A stretch of DNA of 64,000 nucleotides from Apoderus coryli (GCA_911728435.2 OU452207.1:14843682-14907681); one strand, 5' to 3'; shown: positions 43,401-54,745, counted from the first letter of the stretch. Translations and numbers: made by a program. The notes: a model not told the origin generated them from the sequence alone.

Positions 43401-45227
43401 AAAGCCGAGCAAAATTATTCTACAACCGAAAAAGAATTGTTAGCAATTGTTTGGGCTGTGAAACATTTTAGGCCGTATGTTTTTGGAACAAAATTTAAAT
43501 TGGTAACGGATCACAAACCGCTAATTTACTCTTTAAATATTAAAGACCCTGGTTCGCGATTGACAAGGTTTAGATTAAAATTAGAAGAATATACATTCGA
43601 AATTATTTACAAAGCAGGAAAGGCCAATACAAATGCTGACGCATTAAGTAGAATAGTTCATAAAGTGGATTCCGATTTAATTTCAAATTATGATGAATTC
43701 CAAAAACACCTGGAAAAACATGTAATTATTAATCCGAAAATAAAAGATACCAGTACAAGTTTATTTCAAACAAAACAATCTGATCCGATAATATTATTTT
43801 TACCAAAAAATTTTACCACTAAGCAACTAGATATTTTTAAAGAAAATAAATATATATTAGAATTTTCTAAATCATTTAAGGCTTATGACGATACTGTAAA
43901 TGTCCCTTCTGTTTACCATTTTCAAAACGAAATCTGTAATATATTCTTGCTCATAGACAATGAGAATGCATTTAATACTACTAATTATGACTTTATTTGG
44001 TCGTGTTTATGTGACTTAAGAAAATTGATATGTCATACAAAAAAATCTTTTTCATTTATTAAACATCATTATAACCCTCTGCTTAAATGGGAATTCATTT
44101 ATCCCATGATAAGATATCTTTTTCAGGACACCGACTTATGTATTACATTAATTGATAATAATTTATTAACTCCGGATGTAGAACAAAGACAAACAATACT
44201 AGAAGAATACCATAACAGTCCACTAGGCGGACATCAAGGAATTTCGCGCACCTATAAAAAAATATCAAAATTATACACGTGGCGAGGTATGAAAAACGAT
44301 ATTAAACAATATGTAAAAAAATGTGAACTATGTCAAAAGAATAAATTATCCAGTAAAACTAAAATGCCAATGATGATCACTTCTACCGCTTCAAAACCTT
44401 TTGAAAAATGCTTCTTAGACATTGTGGGTCCATTGACAGAAACAGAAACAGGATATAAATATATATTAACATTTCAAGATGACTTAACCAAATTTTTAAT
44501 TAACGTCCCTATGAAAAATCAGGAAGCTTCTACTGTAGCTCATTATTTCGTAACTGATATTATTTGCCGTTATGGTCTTCCTGATATATTAGTCACAGAT
44601 CAAGGCACAAATTTCTTAAGTGATTTATTTAAAAATACTTGTAAGTTTTTAAAAATAAAGAAAGTTCAAACAACTAGTTACCACCCAGAGTCAAATGGTG
44701 CATTGGAACGTTCTCATAGAGCATTAGAAGAGTATTTACGACATTTTATAAAAGAATCACAAGTTGACTGGGATGAATGGTTACCATTCGCAACTTTTTC
44801 TTATAATTCAACTCCCCATTCATCCACACAACATTCCCCTTTCGAACTTTTATTTGGACATAATCCTAATTTACCAACATCTATAACACAATCTAAAAAA
44901 CCATATTATTCGTATGATGATTATGTTGCGAATCTCAAACAAAAATTGCAACATTCAAATCAAATCGCTAAAGAAAACCTTATTAAAAATAAAACAAATT
45001 CAAAAATTAATTACGATAAGAACAGTTCCCCTACAACTTTTGAAATAGGTGATAAAGTTTTACTATATGATCACTCTGTAAGAAGAGGCAGAAGCAAAAA
45101 ACTGTCTTCACTATGGGTTGGACCTTATACTATAGTTAATAAAATTTCTGATTTAAATTATAACATTAAGAAGGGTAAAAACACTCAAATAGTTCACGCA
45201 AACAGATTAAAACACTTTTATGATTAA
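40437..45227 (+). CDS. gag-pol: EV2 Gag-Pol polyprotein, intact
   Basis: 1596 residues from ATG 40437 in one frame. Gag: capsid-like region, then an N/Q-rich tail with one CCHC knuckle starting at C216 (CLYCGKNNHYTSEC). Protease: LDTGAD with the catalytic Asp at 402. RT: LPFGLKGAPATFQRLM and YLDD at 810-813. RNase [10 protein letters not shown] around 958. Integrase: HHCC zinc region about 1255-1300, catalytic D1328, D1388 and E1424 (35 residues between the last two). There is no gag/pol frameshift, unlike many Gypsy elements. It makes the particle, copies RNA to DNA and integrates it. Confidence 0.93.
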   Translation: MSGKDAIDILNQIDSFDGYGDGNSLQFFIKNCDTMMEVVKESERARLTKLIFGTKLKGKAQEATQYKHFANWVEIKDFLIEYFSDKTPSSHYLSQIMHIKQTFRENIESYSNRLNILVNKYKETCYLNNSPPEAKVLIDSMNSNLVNNFRKGLINEKIQIRVIAENTNCLDRVISTALEMELEQNENFKHNQNFRNVNFVRNQNAQRNFQSSRKNCLYCGKNNHYTSECRFLKQFENRNNFPQNSHRPNYRDQNTNINRNTNFGTNNSLQSSNFHQNQYSRRFPTNFNHNVSNSRNNNYYNRQNTNIPPYNQNTRNVQDSRQTQIIQSENITHEQANIHRYHTQDNNVSCPSTSAANVENVLINEQPISHRTVLLSQEQIQLDIVKLQSLDIIDSDLNLILDTGADVCLIKASKLKNCNIDKNSIIELKGISQKSVYTMGTYSLSILLKDNKVIEHVFHIIPEDISIKADGLLGRDFMQKYKVQIDYNNESIYFNNNNFKILPSKSLITIPARCEIAVATRANIANAEGLVEAKQISENIYLGSAVTNTQNYKCLVSILNISNETYRIPLPRVNIEPISNDLLIENEKYSNLVDRFHRIKDLIKLEHVNVEEQNSLLDIIRNFSDIFYLEGDKLTYTDTIRHKIPTDPNKGPINIKPYRLPYTQRAVIKEQTEQMLKDDIISPSYSPWNSPLLVVPKKTDSSGLPKYRVCVDFRKVNEITTGADAFPLPNITDILDQLGKASYFTTLDLANGFHQVKMDDEDKIKTAFSTPTGHYVYNRLPFGLKGAPATFQRLMNAVLSGLNGIKCFIYLDDIVVYGSNLKEHNERLTNVLKRLRKHNLKIQPCKCEFLRKECLYLGHIISEQGISPDPSKIECISNYPEPKNPKDIKSFLGLVGYYRKFIKNFAKISKPLTKLLKKDIPFEWDHSCSVAFDSLKNSIISPPVLKYPDFSKEFIITTDASNFAIGAILSQGVINNDRPIAFASRTLNKAEQNYSTTEKELLAIVWAVKHFRPYVFGTKFKLVTDHKPLIYSLNIKDPGSRLTRFRLKLEEYTFEIIYKAGKANTNADALSRIVHKVDSDLISNYDEFQKHLEKHVIINPKIKDTSTSLFQTKQSDPIILFLPKNFTTKQLDIFKENKYILEFSKSFKAYDDTVNVPSVYHFQNEICNIFLLIDNENAFNTTNYDFIWSCLCDLRKLICHTKKSFSFIKHHYNPLLKWEFIYPMIRYLFQDTDLCITLIDNNLLTPDVEQRQTILEEYHNSPLGGHQGISRTYKKISKLYTWRGMKNDIKQYVKKCELCQKNKLSSKTKMPMMITSTASKPFEKCFLDIVGPLTETETGYKYILTFQDDLTKFLINVPMKNQEASTVAHYFVTDIICRYGLPDILVTDQGTNFLSDLFKNTCKFLKIKKVQTTSYHPESNGALERSHRALEEYLRHFIKESQVDWDEWLPFATFSYNSTPHSSTQHSPFELLFGHNPNLPTSITQSKKPYYSYDDYVANLKQKLQHSNQIAKENLIKNKTNSKINYDKNSSPTTFEIGDKVLLYDHSVRRGRSKKLSSLWVGPYTIVNKISDLNYNIKKGKNTQIVHANRLKHFYD

Positions 45228-45302
45228 TATTAGAATTAAAAAAAAAAAAAACTGTAGGTAATTTAACAATTATATTAAGTATTATTATGTTATCTCTTCC
45301 AG

Positions 45303-47262
45303 GATTACAATTCTGCTGAATATAACATTCGCGTTTAGATTGGTATGCCCAGAGTACAACGTAACATCTTATGACCACAATCCAGGAATACATTTTGAAA
45401 AAATTGCGGAACTTCGACTTTCAAATAATAAATGGAAAATTATAACTTTTGTTGATTTAAATAACCTTAGTAATAAGCTTTTATCAATTCAAACTTACAC
45501 TACTATAACTTCTGAATTGTGTAATCACAAAAATAGTCAATACCATTATTATATTTGTAATTTATTTTTAAAAACGTCTAAATACACTTTTGATAAGATC
45601 AATTCTGAGTTAGAGGTATTACACCAATTAGTAGGTCATATTACAGTAAATAGAGTTAAAAGAGGATGGTTCAATATTGTTGGAACAGCGACAAAAGTTT
45701 TATTCGGTACATTAGACAATGATGATGCAAAGTTCTACAATGAAAAAATATCTAATTATGAAAAAAATGAAAATTCAGTCCTAGATTTATTAAAACAACA
45801 AACCAAAATAGTAAAATCTACCTTAGTCAATTTTAATAATACGATTGGAACTTTAGATTATAATGAAAATCTCCTAAAAATTAATATAAAAAAACTGGAT
45901 AACGAATTAAATAAAGAGCAAAAAGATATAAAGTATTTAAGTATGAAAAATTATTTAGACGAACATATAGTACTAACAAATATGATGTTAAATCAATTAC
46001 AACTTGAGATTATTACATTATCAAATGCAATTTTATTAGCAAAAAAGGGATTGTTACATCCAGTAATTCTTACTCCAATTCAACTAATTGATGAACTTAA
46101 ACCAATTATTGAAACACTACCTCATGGTCTTGAATTTCCAATTCCAGTGGACACTTCAAATGCAAATGTTTTATTGAATATAATCGATTTACAGGTATAT
46201 TTCGAAAATAGTCGGTTAATATATATTATAAATATTCCACTAATTGAGACGGAATTATTCTATCTATACAAAGTATCACCATTTCCAAAATTATTATCAT
46301 TAAATAAATTCATTTTAATTAAACCATCTTCTAAATATATTGCCGTTGATGAAACCAAACAGAAATTTGTAACACTTTCTGAAATTGAATTCAGCAATTG
46401 TTTGAAACTATCAGAAGATAAATTTATTTTTTCTCATCAGAAACAAGTTTCTTTGGCACATGTTGTAGATAATTGTGAGATGAAATTACTTCAAGGTATA
46501 ACGAGTAATATACCTGATATATGTGAAATTCATTTTTTATATACAAACAAAGGTATTTTTATTCAATTAATCACTTCAAATACTTGGCTATTCGCAGTAT
46601 CTCATCCAGAGACTCTAACTATTTCTTGTAGTGATCAATTAAAACCAGTCGATATCACATTAAAAAATTTCGGAAGCGTCACTATAGGAAAACAATGTAA
46701 GGCTTATAGTGCGTCAACAACATTGGTACCACATGGCAACATCTTCAACTCCAAAGTATATACAAACTTTGTTCCTGCATTTGAAATTAGTGAAGAGTGC
46801 TGTGAAAAAGTGAACTTTACAAAAATTAACATGTCGGAACTTATATTGAATGAACATTATAAGACATTGGCTAAGCATATCCCAGAACTTAATATTGCTA
46901 GTCATAAATTAGATGACATTGAAAAACTAAGTGATGATATTTATAAAAAGAATATTTTATCAAATTACACACTTACAGGATCTCTAGTAGCATATATTCT
47001 AGCTATAATGGTATTGTTGTTCATTTGTTACAAGATTTACATTAAGTGTTTCAAACGAAGTTCTTGTTGTGGAATTGTTCCAAATATTTGTGTAAGAGTT
47101 AACCAAACAATTGAACCAAATCAAAGTAGATATATTGCAGAATATCACCGTGATCAACAAATTGAAAATAGTTGTCATCATGATGAGGACATTGTTCATC
47201 CAAAACGTAAATCTATAGTATTTACACCGACACGTAGGCCATCAGTCAGAGAGACACAGTAA
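45303..47262 (+). CDS. env: EV2 envelope (F-type) glycoprotein, spliced start
   Basis: Open frame from 45286 through 47262 with no ATG at its beginning. The coding exon probably starts at 45303, after the acceptor TCTCTTCCAG. The first residues are hydrophobic, as in a signal peptide. A furin-type site RVKRG (codons counted from 45340: 105-109) is followed by a conserved stretch expected to act as fusion peptide. A transmembrane segment lies near codons 547-567 (LVAYILAIMVLLFICY), with a Cys-rich and basic tail of about 70 residues. This layout matches errantivirus and baculovirus F-like Env proteins. No stops. Confidence 0.85.
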
Positions 47263-47434
47263 TTTTACGATTTACATAATAATTCTTTAATTTTAGCATA
47301 TTATTTTAAGTGTTTTTATATTTAAGTTTTTTTCATTTATGTAGATAGACCTAGCAATTTTAATTATGCTATATCATATTTTAATAATAATAATAGAGAT
47401 TTTCTAACAATTTCATTATTATAAAATCTCTCAC

Positions 47435-47446
47435 TTAGGGGGGAGG
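47435..47446 (+). promoter_or_regulatory. EV2 polypurine tract
   Basis: AGGGGGGAGG directly precedes the 3' LTR; the primer for plus-strand DNA. Confidence 0.75.
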
Positions 47447-48160
47447 TGTTATGATCCTTCCCACAGGACACCCTGTATATCATTTATTATACTTCCACAT
47501 GTTTTATATTCAGTTGTTCCCTATTGTAAATAATATTAGAGTTCCTTATTTTATGATGTAAACCATATTTAACAATTGATAAGCTGTTTTACCTAATTTT
47601 ATTACTTTTCGGGATCCCTTAATTTTACGGTGTGAAACCACATTTATGTTTTATAGGGTATATTTTTCTTTTAGCATGGTCATAATATTGTAAACTTTAT
47701 TGTAAGGTAACATAAAATATTATGTTACCATAAAACCCTCTAATAGATTTCACACCTTTCTTTCTATCAATATAAAAACTAACCCCTAATAAATGTTTAA
47801 CCATTTTTAATGACTCTGTAGATATAAGATATAAAAAGGCATAATCCTGTAAGACAGTTCAGTTGAGTCAGTTCAGTCAAGTAAGTAAGTTCAGTTAGTT
47901 CAAACCAGTCAGACCGTTCAGGTCATTTTTATTCTTCAAACAGAAACCTTGTGAAACAATATTAATAAAGTAGTAATTAAAAATTAAAGTGTTTGAATGA
48001 TCTTTAAAGTATAGTACCAAATTAAATTAAATAACTAAATATAATAGAAACAAACTAAATTAAACGAAAACATAACTTTGGTGTTAGCAATAGCGCCAAA
48101 GTAAATTAAACATAACATTGGAAAGCAATACGTGTTTTTCAAACTAAATCAAACACAACA
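47447..48160 (+). repeat. EV2 3' LTR (714 bp)
   Basis: Same length and, by reading, same sequence as 39274-39987. Followed by the TGCG target duplicate. Confidence 0.92.
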
Positions 48161-48444
48161 TGCGGAAAAACCACTGAAACCAACAATCTGTGGTTTATGC
48201 GTGGCTGGATCCGAAGGTTTATTTTCAATATCACCAACACTTAAATAAATAATTCTAGTATCAAAAAATAAAATAAAAATAAAGCATTCTAAAGATACAG
48301 TTCCGGCCACTGGCCAACTGGTACATGAAAACAAAACATGAATCAAAAAATTATAACAATCCAAAATATTAAAATTAGATTGTATCAACACATCAAAAAA
48401 TATACATAAATTATGTATGCAGAATATAGGTAGTTCATTAGAGG

Positions 48445-50190
48445 TTAAAAGTCAATTAAATTATGAATTAATGACCTAAACGAATATCCATATAATATCC
48501 AACTTTTCGTTTTCTTTTTAAAATGAATATGCATAGAACTGTTCATTTTTATAAGATCGTCCGGCACACAGGAATAAAGACGCGGACCCAGAAACCGAAA
48601 CGACCGTTGTCCTAGTTTTAGTCGAGTCTTAATATGTGAATATACATGAGCTTTTTTGTAACGCGTGTTATGAAGATGAGCTATAGAATCCAGTGAACTT
48701 TTATTTTTGTGCTGTAATATTATAATTCGATAACCATATAGCTGTCTAATATCCATCACAAGACTTTCCGAATACAACAGCTCACTAGAATATGTTTTCT
48801 TTTTATTATATATGGTTTTTAATATTTGTTTTTGGATAGTTTCTAGAGGTTTTAAATGGATTCCATATGCTGCTCCCCAGCCCGCAATTCCATACTGCAG
48901 TAATGATTGCACTAGGGCATAATATATTTTTATTAGATGGGATTTCGGTAAAATTTGTTTAAGTTGACTAAATTTATATATTAAGCATCTTAATTTCTTT
49001 GTCAGCGATGTTACATGTTTATCCCATTTCAAATATTTATCAATTTCGATGCCTAAATATTTCATACTTTCAACTTCTTTTATTGGTTGGTGTTTAGAGC
49101 CTATTTCAATTTTTAATTCATGAAATTCAGGTAATTTACTTCTATAAGTTGAAATCGAAATATATTTGGTTTTTTCAAAATTTATGGTGAAACACATATC
49201 GTCAAACCATGATTTTAAATGGGCTAAATCTCTTTCAGCAATAAGTTTTACCTCGTTCCAATTTAAGCCTTTGTATTGGATAACAGTGTCGTCTGCAAAA
49301 GAAGATATATACCCTTCAGTGGTTAAATTATATAAACCATTTATATATAGTAGAAACAAAATTGTCCCTAGTACAGTGCCCTGTGGAACACCACACTGAA
49401 CGTCTTGCGGTGAACTTAGTTGCTCGTGAATCGCCACGTACTGAACTCTTCCTGAGACATACGATTTTATCAAATTTAGACTTATACCCCTAAACCGATA
49501 TCTTCCATGATGTTATATAATTGTTTATGGTCAACAGTATCAAAAGCGCGGGCTAGGTCTAGAAACACACATAGAGTTGTCTCTTTATTGTCTAATGATG
49601 CATAAATATTATCAGTCAAATACGTAATGGCATCTTCTGTTGACACACCCTGTTTGAAGCCAAATTGCTTAGACGATATTATATTAAACTTGTTTGTGTA
49701 TGATTCTTTTTTTAATCGACTTTTCTATAATTTTAGCTATATTTGATATGAGTGTAATTGGTCTATAATTTGATATTGTTTCTTTATTACCACTCTTTAG
49801 TAATGGTTTGATCACGCCTATTTTCAAAGTTGTTGGGAAACTTCCGTACTAGAAAATTTTATTAATTAAAAAACATAGTGGTTCCTTTATATAAGTTGAA
49901 ATTAATTTGAGTTGATTAGCAGAAATTTGGTCATGTCCAGGTGCCTTGTTTGACTTTAGTTCATAGATATACGTTTCCATCTCTTTTGCATCTACAGGGT
50001 AGAAATAAATATTTTGATTCAAAACATTGCGCTGTATAACAGATATTTTAGGCTTAGTTATTTTTTCAGCCATTTCACTTCCTAATTTTGCATAGTAATT
50101 GTTGAATTCGTCCGCTATTTCCTTCTTATTTGTTATGATTTCATTGTGTACATTAATACGTTTAATTTTACTCTTTTTCTTCTTGCTGTT
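48445..50190 (-). pseudogene. Non-LTR element C RT, unit A
   Basis: RT from CGVPQGTVLGTILFLLYING and FADDTVIQYK (catalytic FADD) to the C-terminus (FRFLGPRLYSC, VPDDLIKMN) is open in 49473-48445. Upstream, a one-base deletion near 49490 breaks the frame before LDLARAFDTVDH. The N-terminal part with KSNKAPGHDQISANQLK is at 50205-49849. The 5' end is cut at 50190 by the duplication junction. The 3' UTR runs to the tail at 39122-39135, interrupted by EV2. Confidence 0.85.
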
Positions 50191-52763
50191 CACTGTACTC
50201 ACCACTACTGCACCCTGGTTGCTGCTGAACGGTCGTTCTTATCACTACTGCTGCTCGCTGCCTGTCGACGTGGCGATCTGGTATTTATGCACCACGGCGC
50301 TGTCCCCACTGTGTATCTACCTGTGGTGTTAGCGCGCATCATGTTAACGCATAACACAGGCCACATCAGTGTCGATCGATACACGGTTAAACTGGTGGGG
50401 TATAGTACAGGGTGGACGGAATTACACCAATGTATTGAAAGGAAAATATAAAATGGAAATTGTACAGGGAGGTCGGAATTAAATATAGAAAGTTATATAC
50501 TCTAAAAAAATGATTAAATATTACAATAAAGAAAATTAATAATGACTTGTGGTTATTCTTACCATTTGTTGAAAAAAAATTCTTTAAAAATTGTTCAAAG
50601 AAAATTAAATCATAATAATCCTTTATTGCCTAACAGGCTTACGCCCAATTACAAGACAATTAACAAATGATACCAAATAATAATAATAATATTAATTTAT
50701 TTTCAAAATTTAACAATGTAACATTATAGAGAAAACAATATACAAATATTAAAAATAAATGCGGAAAAACCACTGAAACCAACAATCTGTGGTTTATGCG
50801 TGGCTGGATCCGAAGGTTTATTTTCAATATCACCAACACTTAAATAAATAATTCTAGTATCAAAAAATAAAATAAAAATAAAGCATTCTAAAGATAACAG
50901 TTCCGGTCACTGGCCAACTGGTACATGAAAACAAAACATGAATCAAAAAATTATAACAATCCAAAATATTAAAATTAGATTGTATCAACACATCAAAAAA
51001 TACATAAATTATGTATGCAGAATATAGGTAGTTCATTAGAGGTTAAAAGTCAATTAAATTATGAATTAATGACCTAGATGATAATATCCAACTTTTAGTT
51101 TTCTTTTTAAAATGAATATGCATAGAACTGTTCATTTTTCTAAGATCGTCCGGCACACAGGAATAAAGACGCGGACCCAGAAACCGAAACGACCGTTGTC
51201 CTAGTTTTAGTCGAGTCTTAATATGTGAATATACATGAGCTTTTTTGTAACGCGTGTTATGAAGATGAGCTATAGAATCCAGTGAACTTTTATTTTTGTG
51301 CTGTAATATTATAATTCGATAACCATATAGCTGTCTAATATCCATCACAAGACTTTCCGAATACAACAGCTCACTAGAATATGTTTTCTTTTTATTATAT
51401 ATGGTTTTTAATATTTGTTTTTGGATAGTTTCTAGAGGTTTTAAATGGATTCCATATGCTGCTCCCCAGCCCGCAATTCCATACTGCAGTAATGATTGCA
51501 CTAGGGCATAATATATTTTTATTAGATGGGATTTCGGTAAAATTTGTTTAAGTTGACTAAATTTATATATTAAGCATCTTAATTTCTTTGTCAGCGATGT
51601 TACATGTTTATCTCATTTCAAATATTTATCAATTTCGATGCCTAAATATTTCATACTTTCAACTTCTTTTATTGGTTGGTGTTTAGAGCCTATTTCAATT
51701 TTTAATTCATGAAATTCAGGTAATTTACTTTTATAGGTTGAAATCGAAATATATTTGGTTTTTTCAAAATTTATGGTCAAACACATATCGTCAAACCATG
51801 ATTTTAAATGGGCTAAATCTCTTTCAGCAATAAGTTTTACCTCGTTCCAATTTAAGCCTTTGTATTTGATAACAGTGTCGTCTGCAAAAGAAGATATATG
51901 CCCTTCAGTGGTTAAATTATATAAACCATTTATATATAGTAGAAACAAAATTGGCCCTAGTACAGTGCCCTGTGGATCACCACACTGAACGTCTTGTGGT
52001 GAACTTAGTTGCTCGTCAAGCGCCACGTACTGAACTCTTCCTGAGACATACGATTTTATCAAATTTCGACTTATACCCCTAAAACCGATATCTTCCATGA
52101 TGTTATATAATTGTTTATGGTCAACAGTATCAAAAGCGCGGGCTAGGTCTAGAAACACGCATAGAGTTATCTCTTTATTGTCTAATGATGCATAAATATT
52201 ATCAGTCAAATACGTAATGGCATCTTCTGTTGACACACCCTGTTTGAAGCCAAATTGCTTAGATAGATAGATATGATTCTTTTTTTAATCGACTTTTCTA
52301 TAATTTTAGCTATATTTGATATGAGTGTAATTGGTCTATAATTTGATATTGTTTCTTTATTACCACTCTTTAGTAATGGTTTGATCACGCCTATTTTCAA
52401 AGTTGTTGGGAAACTTCCGTACTAGAAAATTTTATTAATTAAAAAACATAGTGGTTCCTTTATATAAGTTGAAATTAATTTGAGTTGATTAGCAGAAATT
52501 TGGTCATGTCCAGGTGCCTTGTTTGACTTTAGTTCATAGATATACGTTTCCATCTCTTTTGCATCTACAGGGTAGAAATAAATATTTTGATTCAAAACAT
52601 TGCGCTGTATAACAGATATTTTAGGCTTAGTTATTTTTTCAGCCATTTCACTTCCTAATTTTGCATAGTAATTGTTGAATTCGTTCGCTATTTCCTTCTT
52701 ATTTGTTATGATTTCATTGTGTACATTAATACGTTTAATTTTACTCTTTTTCTTCTTGCTGTT
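50191..52763. repeat. Tandem duplication, unit B (keeps the empty EV2 site)
   Basis: It repeats unit A with few differences. At 50757-50770 it reads straight through AAATGCGGAAAAACC, the site that in unit A holds EV2 between duplicated TGCG. At its right end the sequence continues past GCTGTT into more of element C. Confidence 0.88.
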
Positions 52764-53340
52764 ACAGAAATTATTGATAGTGTCCCACAACTGCTTTGTA
52801 TCTGTAGTATTATCAATTTTTGATTTATTGTAACTATATTTTGCTGCGGTAATTAACGTTTCTAGTTTTTTCTTATAATTTAAATATTCTGATTTTACAT
52901 CGGGGTTGTTAGGGAATTTTAAAGTATTTTTGTAAAGGTTTTGCTTGAAATTTATAGAGGTGATTAAAGCTGTAGTAATCCAAGGATTTCGTTTTTTTTG
53001 TTTATTTTTTAGTTTTAAAGTTTGGATTGCTCCAGCAATCCCCTCCATAATATCTCTGTAGCGGTATTTACATCATTTACAGCATAAATATTATCCCAAT
53101 TTTTATTTTCGAATATTTGCATGAGTTTCGTGTTATTAATTCTTTTTATTTCTTTTAAGTCATTTGAGTTATATGCAGGTTTCAAATTTTTATTAATCAC
53201 CGCTATAATTGGATAGTGATCTGTAATATTCACCTTCAAAATGAAAGATTTATAGTCAGTATTTGTAAGACCCCTAACAAATATAGATCTATACATGATT
53301 TCGATCCACCATCCACTCTAGTGTAGTCGTTAATCAATGA
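51043..53340 (-). pseudogene. Non-LTR element C, unit B: endonuclease end, linker, RT
   Basis: Minus strand from 53340: the end of the EEP domain (NDYTRVDGGSKSC, ITDHYPIIAVI), linker (KRNPWITTALITSI, KQLWDTINNFCN), RT with APGHDQISANQLK, KPLLKSGNKETISNYRPI and LDLARAFDTVDH. Next CGDPQGTVLGPILF (D in place of V), FADDTVIKYK, and the C-terminus. Breaks: a stop replacing Trp near 51613 (KWDK becomes K-stop-DK), and a deletion near 52260-52265. It extends 5' beyond unit A, which shows that unit B has the original right flank. Confidence 0.85.
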
Positions 53341-53349
53341 TATATAACC

Positions 53350-53640
53350 TAGTTATATCATATTGTCATCCAAAATGCTGTTTTCTCTCTAAAACTAAAT
53401 TTTATTATTAAAAAGAAATTACATTAAGCGTAGTTAGAATTAAAAATCAAAGTGTCTTCCAAAATGATGTTTTCTCTTTTATAATTTAAAACTAAATTTT
53501 ATTAGTGACACGAAATTAGATTAAGCGTAAATAAGCAATTTAGAACAATTTCGAGCGTTTAATTAGAATTAAAAATCAAAGTGTCTTCCAAAATGCTGTT
53601 TTCTCTTCTTCTTCCTCCTCTTCTTAACCGCTTACAATAG
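53350..53640. repeat. Satellite, short block (about 3 units)
   Basis: Units carry CCAAAATG(C/A)TGTTTTCTCT, then AAACTAAATTTTATTA, then ATTAAGCGTA. The same satellite forms the larger block at 61740-63370. Confidence 0.8.
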
Positions 53641-54218
53641 GGATTTTAATTAACCGATATTTTTTTTTTATTTAACAGGACATATTCAGAGGTATAGAAC
53701 TCGAAATTAACATTAAGCGTATAATTTTACAAAATCATTTAAGGTACCTAGCCAATGAACTATTTTAAATATAGTGTGTTTATTCATCATACACTGGTAA
53801 GGAAGAGGGTAATTTTTGGGTCCATTATATAAAAAATATGTAATACCTACTTATTTTCGTGATGTATGTTGAAAAAAATCGGTTGTGTCGCCTCAAAACT
53901 TTCCCGACAAGATATAATATAATTAAAAATATATGACCTGCGTAACGAAACAGAATTTTAATAATAATAATTGTATTATTGGCATTATTTCCAATAAACT
54001 AACGTAACAAACTAACTACTTTATTCAAAAAAATTAAAAGCAAAAAAATTTACGCCAGAGCTGGTATTCGAAGCCGTAACCTCCGCGCATGAAGCAAAGC
54101 CTCTATCCACGACGCCTCACCAACTTTTAAAATATTCTATTTGTAATATACATATATACGTTCCAACTAACTAACTGAAAATTTAAACGCCCTTTTCTCG
54201 AGAATTATGGGAGCAAAA
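53641..54218. repeat. Duplicated AT-rich flank, first copy
   Basis: About 580 bp, closely matching 63371-63958. Contains the tRNA-like sequence at 54053-54123. No gene. Confidence 0.85.
54053..54123 (-). repeat. tRNA-like sequence (tRNA pseudogene or SINE head)
   Basis: On the minus strand it contains GGCTTCGAATACC, which resembles a tRNA T-arm/B box, preceded by a GTGGATAGAGGC A-box-like stretch. It lacks a convincing full cloverleaf and a normal anticodon loop. The second copy at 63797 has the better B box (CTTCGAATCCC). Confidence 0.45.
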
Positions 54219-54724
54219 TGTAACGAAATTTATAAGTTTAATGTTTTATTTAAATAAGTAAATATAAAGATGAAATCTATTTTGTAGTTCCTTTTCTGGC
54301 CAACGGAGGTCTATACCTAGCAGGTTCAGAATAAATAAATATGTATCTATTTTTATAAAAAACTTAACTTGATATGGGCATTTCAGTAGCACATATTTTC
54401 ATTCATTTATTGTTTACAGTTCCTTAAGTCAAGTGGTTATAATTAAAGTTTCACTTTGCCTTTTGTTAAGGATTTTAGTGATATTGACCTGATTTAGGTA
54501 AGTCTGTTTTTCACTGTCAGTCTTTGTGTTGGATTAATTGTTTGGTTCAGCCCGCTAATTACACATTTTCTTCATGTACAAATATTGAATTGTATAAGTT
54601 TTAGCTCTGACGAAATAGACTAATTTTGTAATATGTGACTTTTTTTTAGGGGACTGCAAAAGTAAACGTATACCATAAATTTAGTTTGTTTTTAATTTGG
54701 CCTGCCGAACCCTACTTCGTTACA
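54219..54724 (+). repeat. 5' LTR (506 bp)
   Basis: Runs TGTAACGAAATT to CTTCGTTACA. These ends are partly inverted copies of each other (TGTAACGAA and TTCGTTACA). An initiator-like TCAGT is near 54518. Confidence 0.9.
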
Positions 54725-54727
54725 TCT

Positions 54728-54745
54728 TGGCGCCCAACGTGGGGC
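54728..54745 (+). promoter_or_regulatory. Primer-binding site, tRNA-Lys type
   Basis: TGGCGCCCAACGTGGGGC, three bases after the LTR. This matches the 18-nt site complementary to tRNA-Lys(1,2) used by several retroviruses. Confidence 0.85.

Larger units (their letters stand above)
39274..48160 (+). mobile_element. Complete errantivirus-like provirus EV2
   Basis: 8887 bp. The 714-bp LTRs show no difference by eye. Target duplication TGCG at 39270-39273 and 48161-48164. Gag-pol is in one frame, followed by env. The env gene, 4-bp duplication and LTR TATA/Inr arrangement fit Metaviridae with an envelope (Errantivirus-type insect endogenous retroviruses). It inserted in the 3' UTR of element C, unit A. 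All reading frames are intact, so it may be capable of retrotransposition; infectivity cannot be judged. Confidence 0.92.
38697..50190. repeat. Tandem duplication, unit A (with provirus insert)
   Basis: It matches unit B (50191-52763) apart from the provirus inserted at 39274-48160. Without the insert it is about 2.6 kb. Order: LTR-like end, AT-rich flank, non-LTR element C tail (39122-39135), its 3' UTR and RT. The unit boundary is the shared hexamer GCTGTT (38691-38696, 50185-50190, 52758-52763). Confidence 0.85.

Noticed and set aside
43211..43402. Short minus-strand frames inside EV2 gag-pol and env.
   Set aside because: They lie antisense to long intact frames and show no motif.
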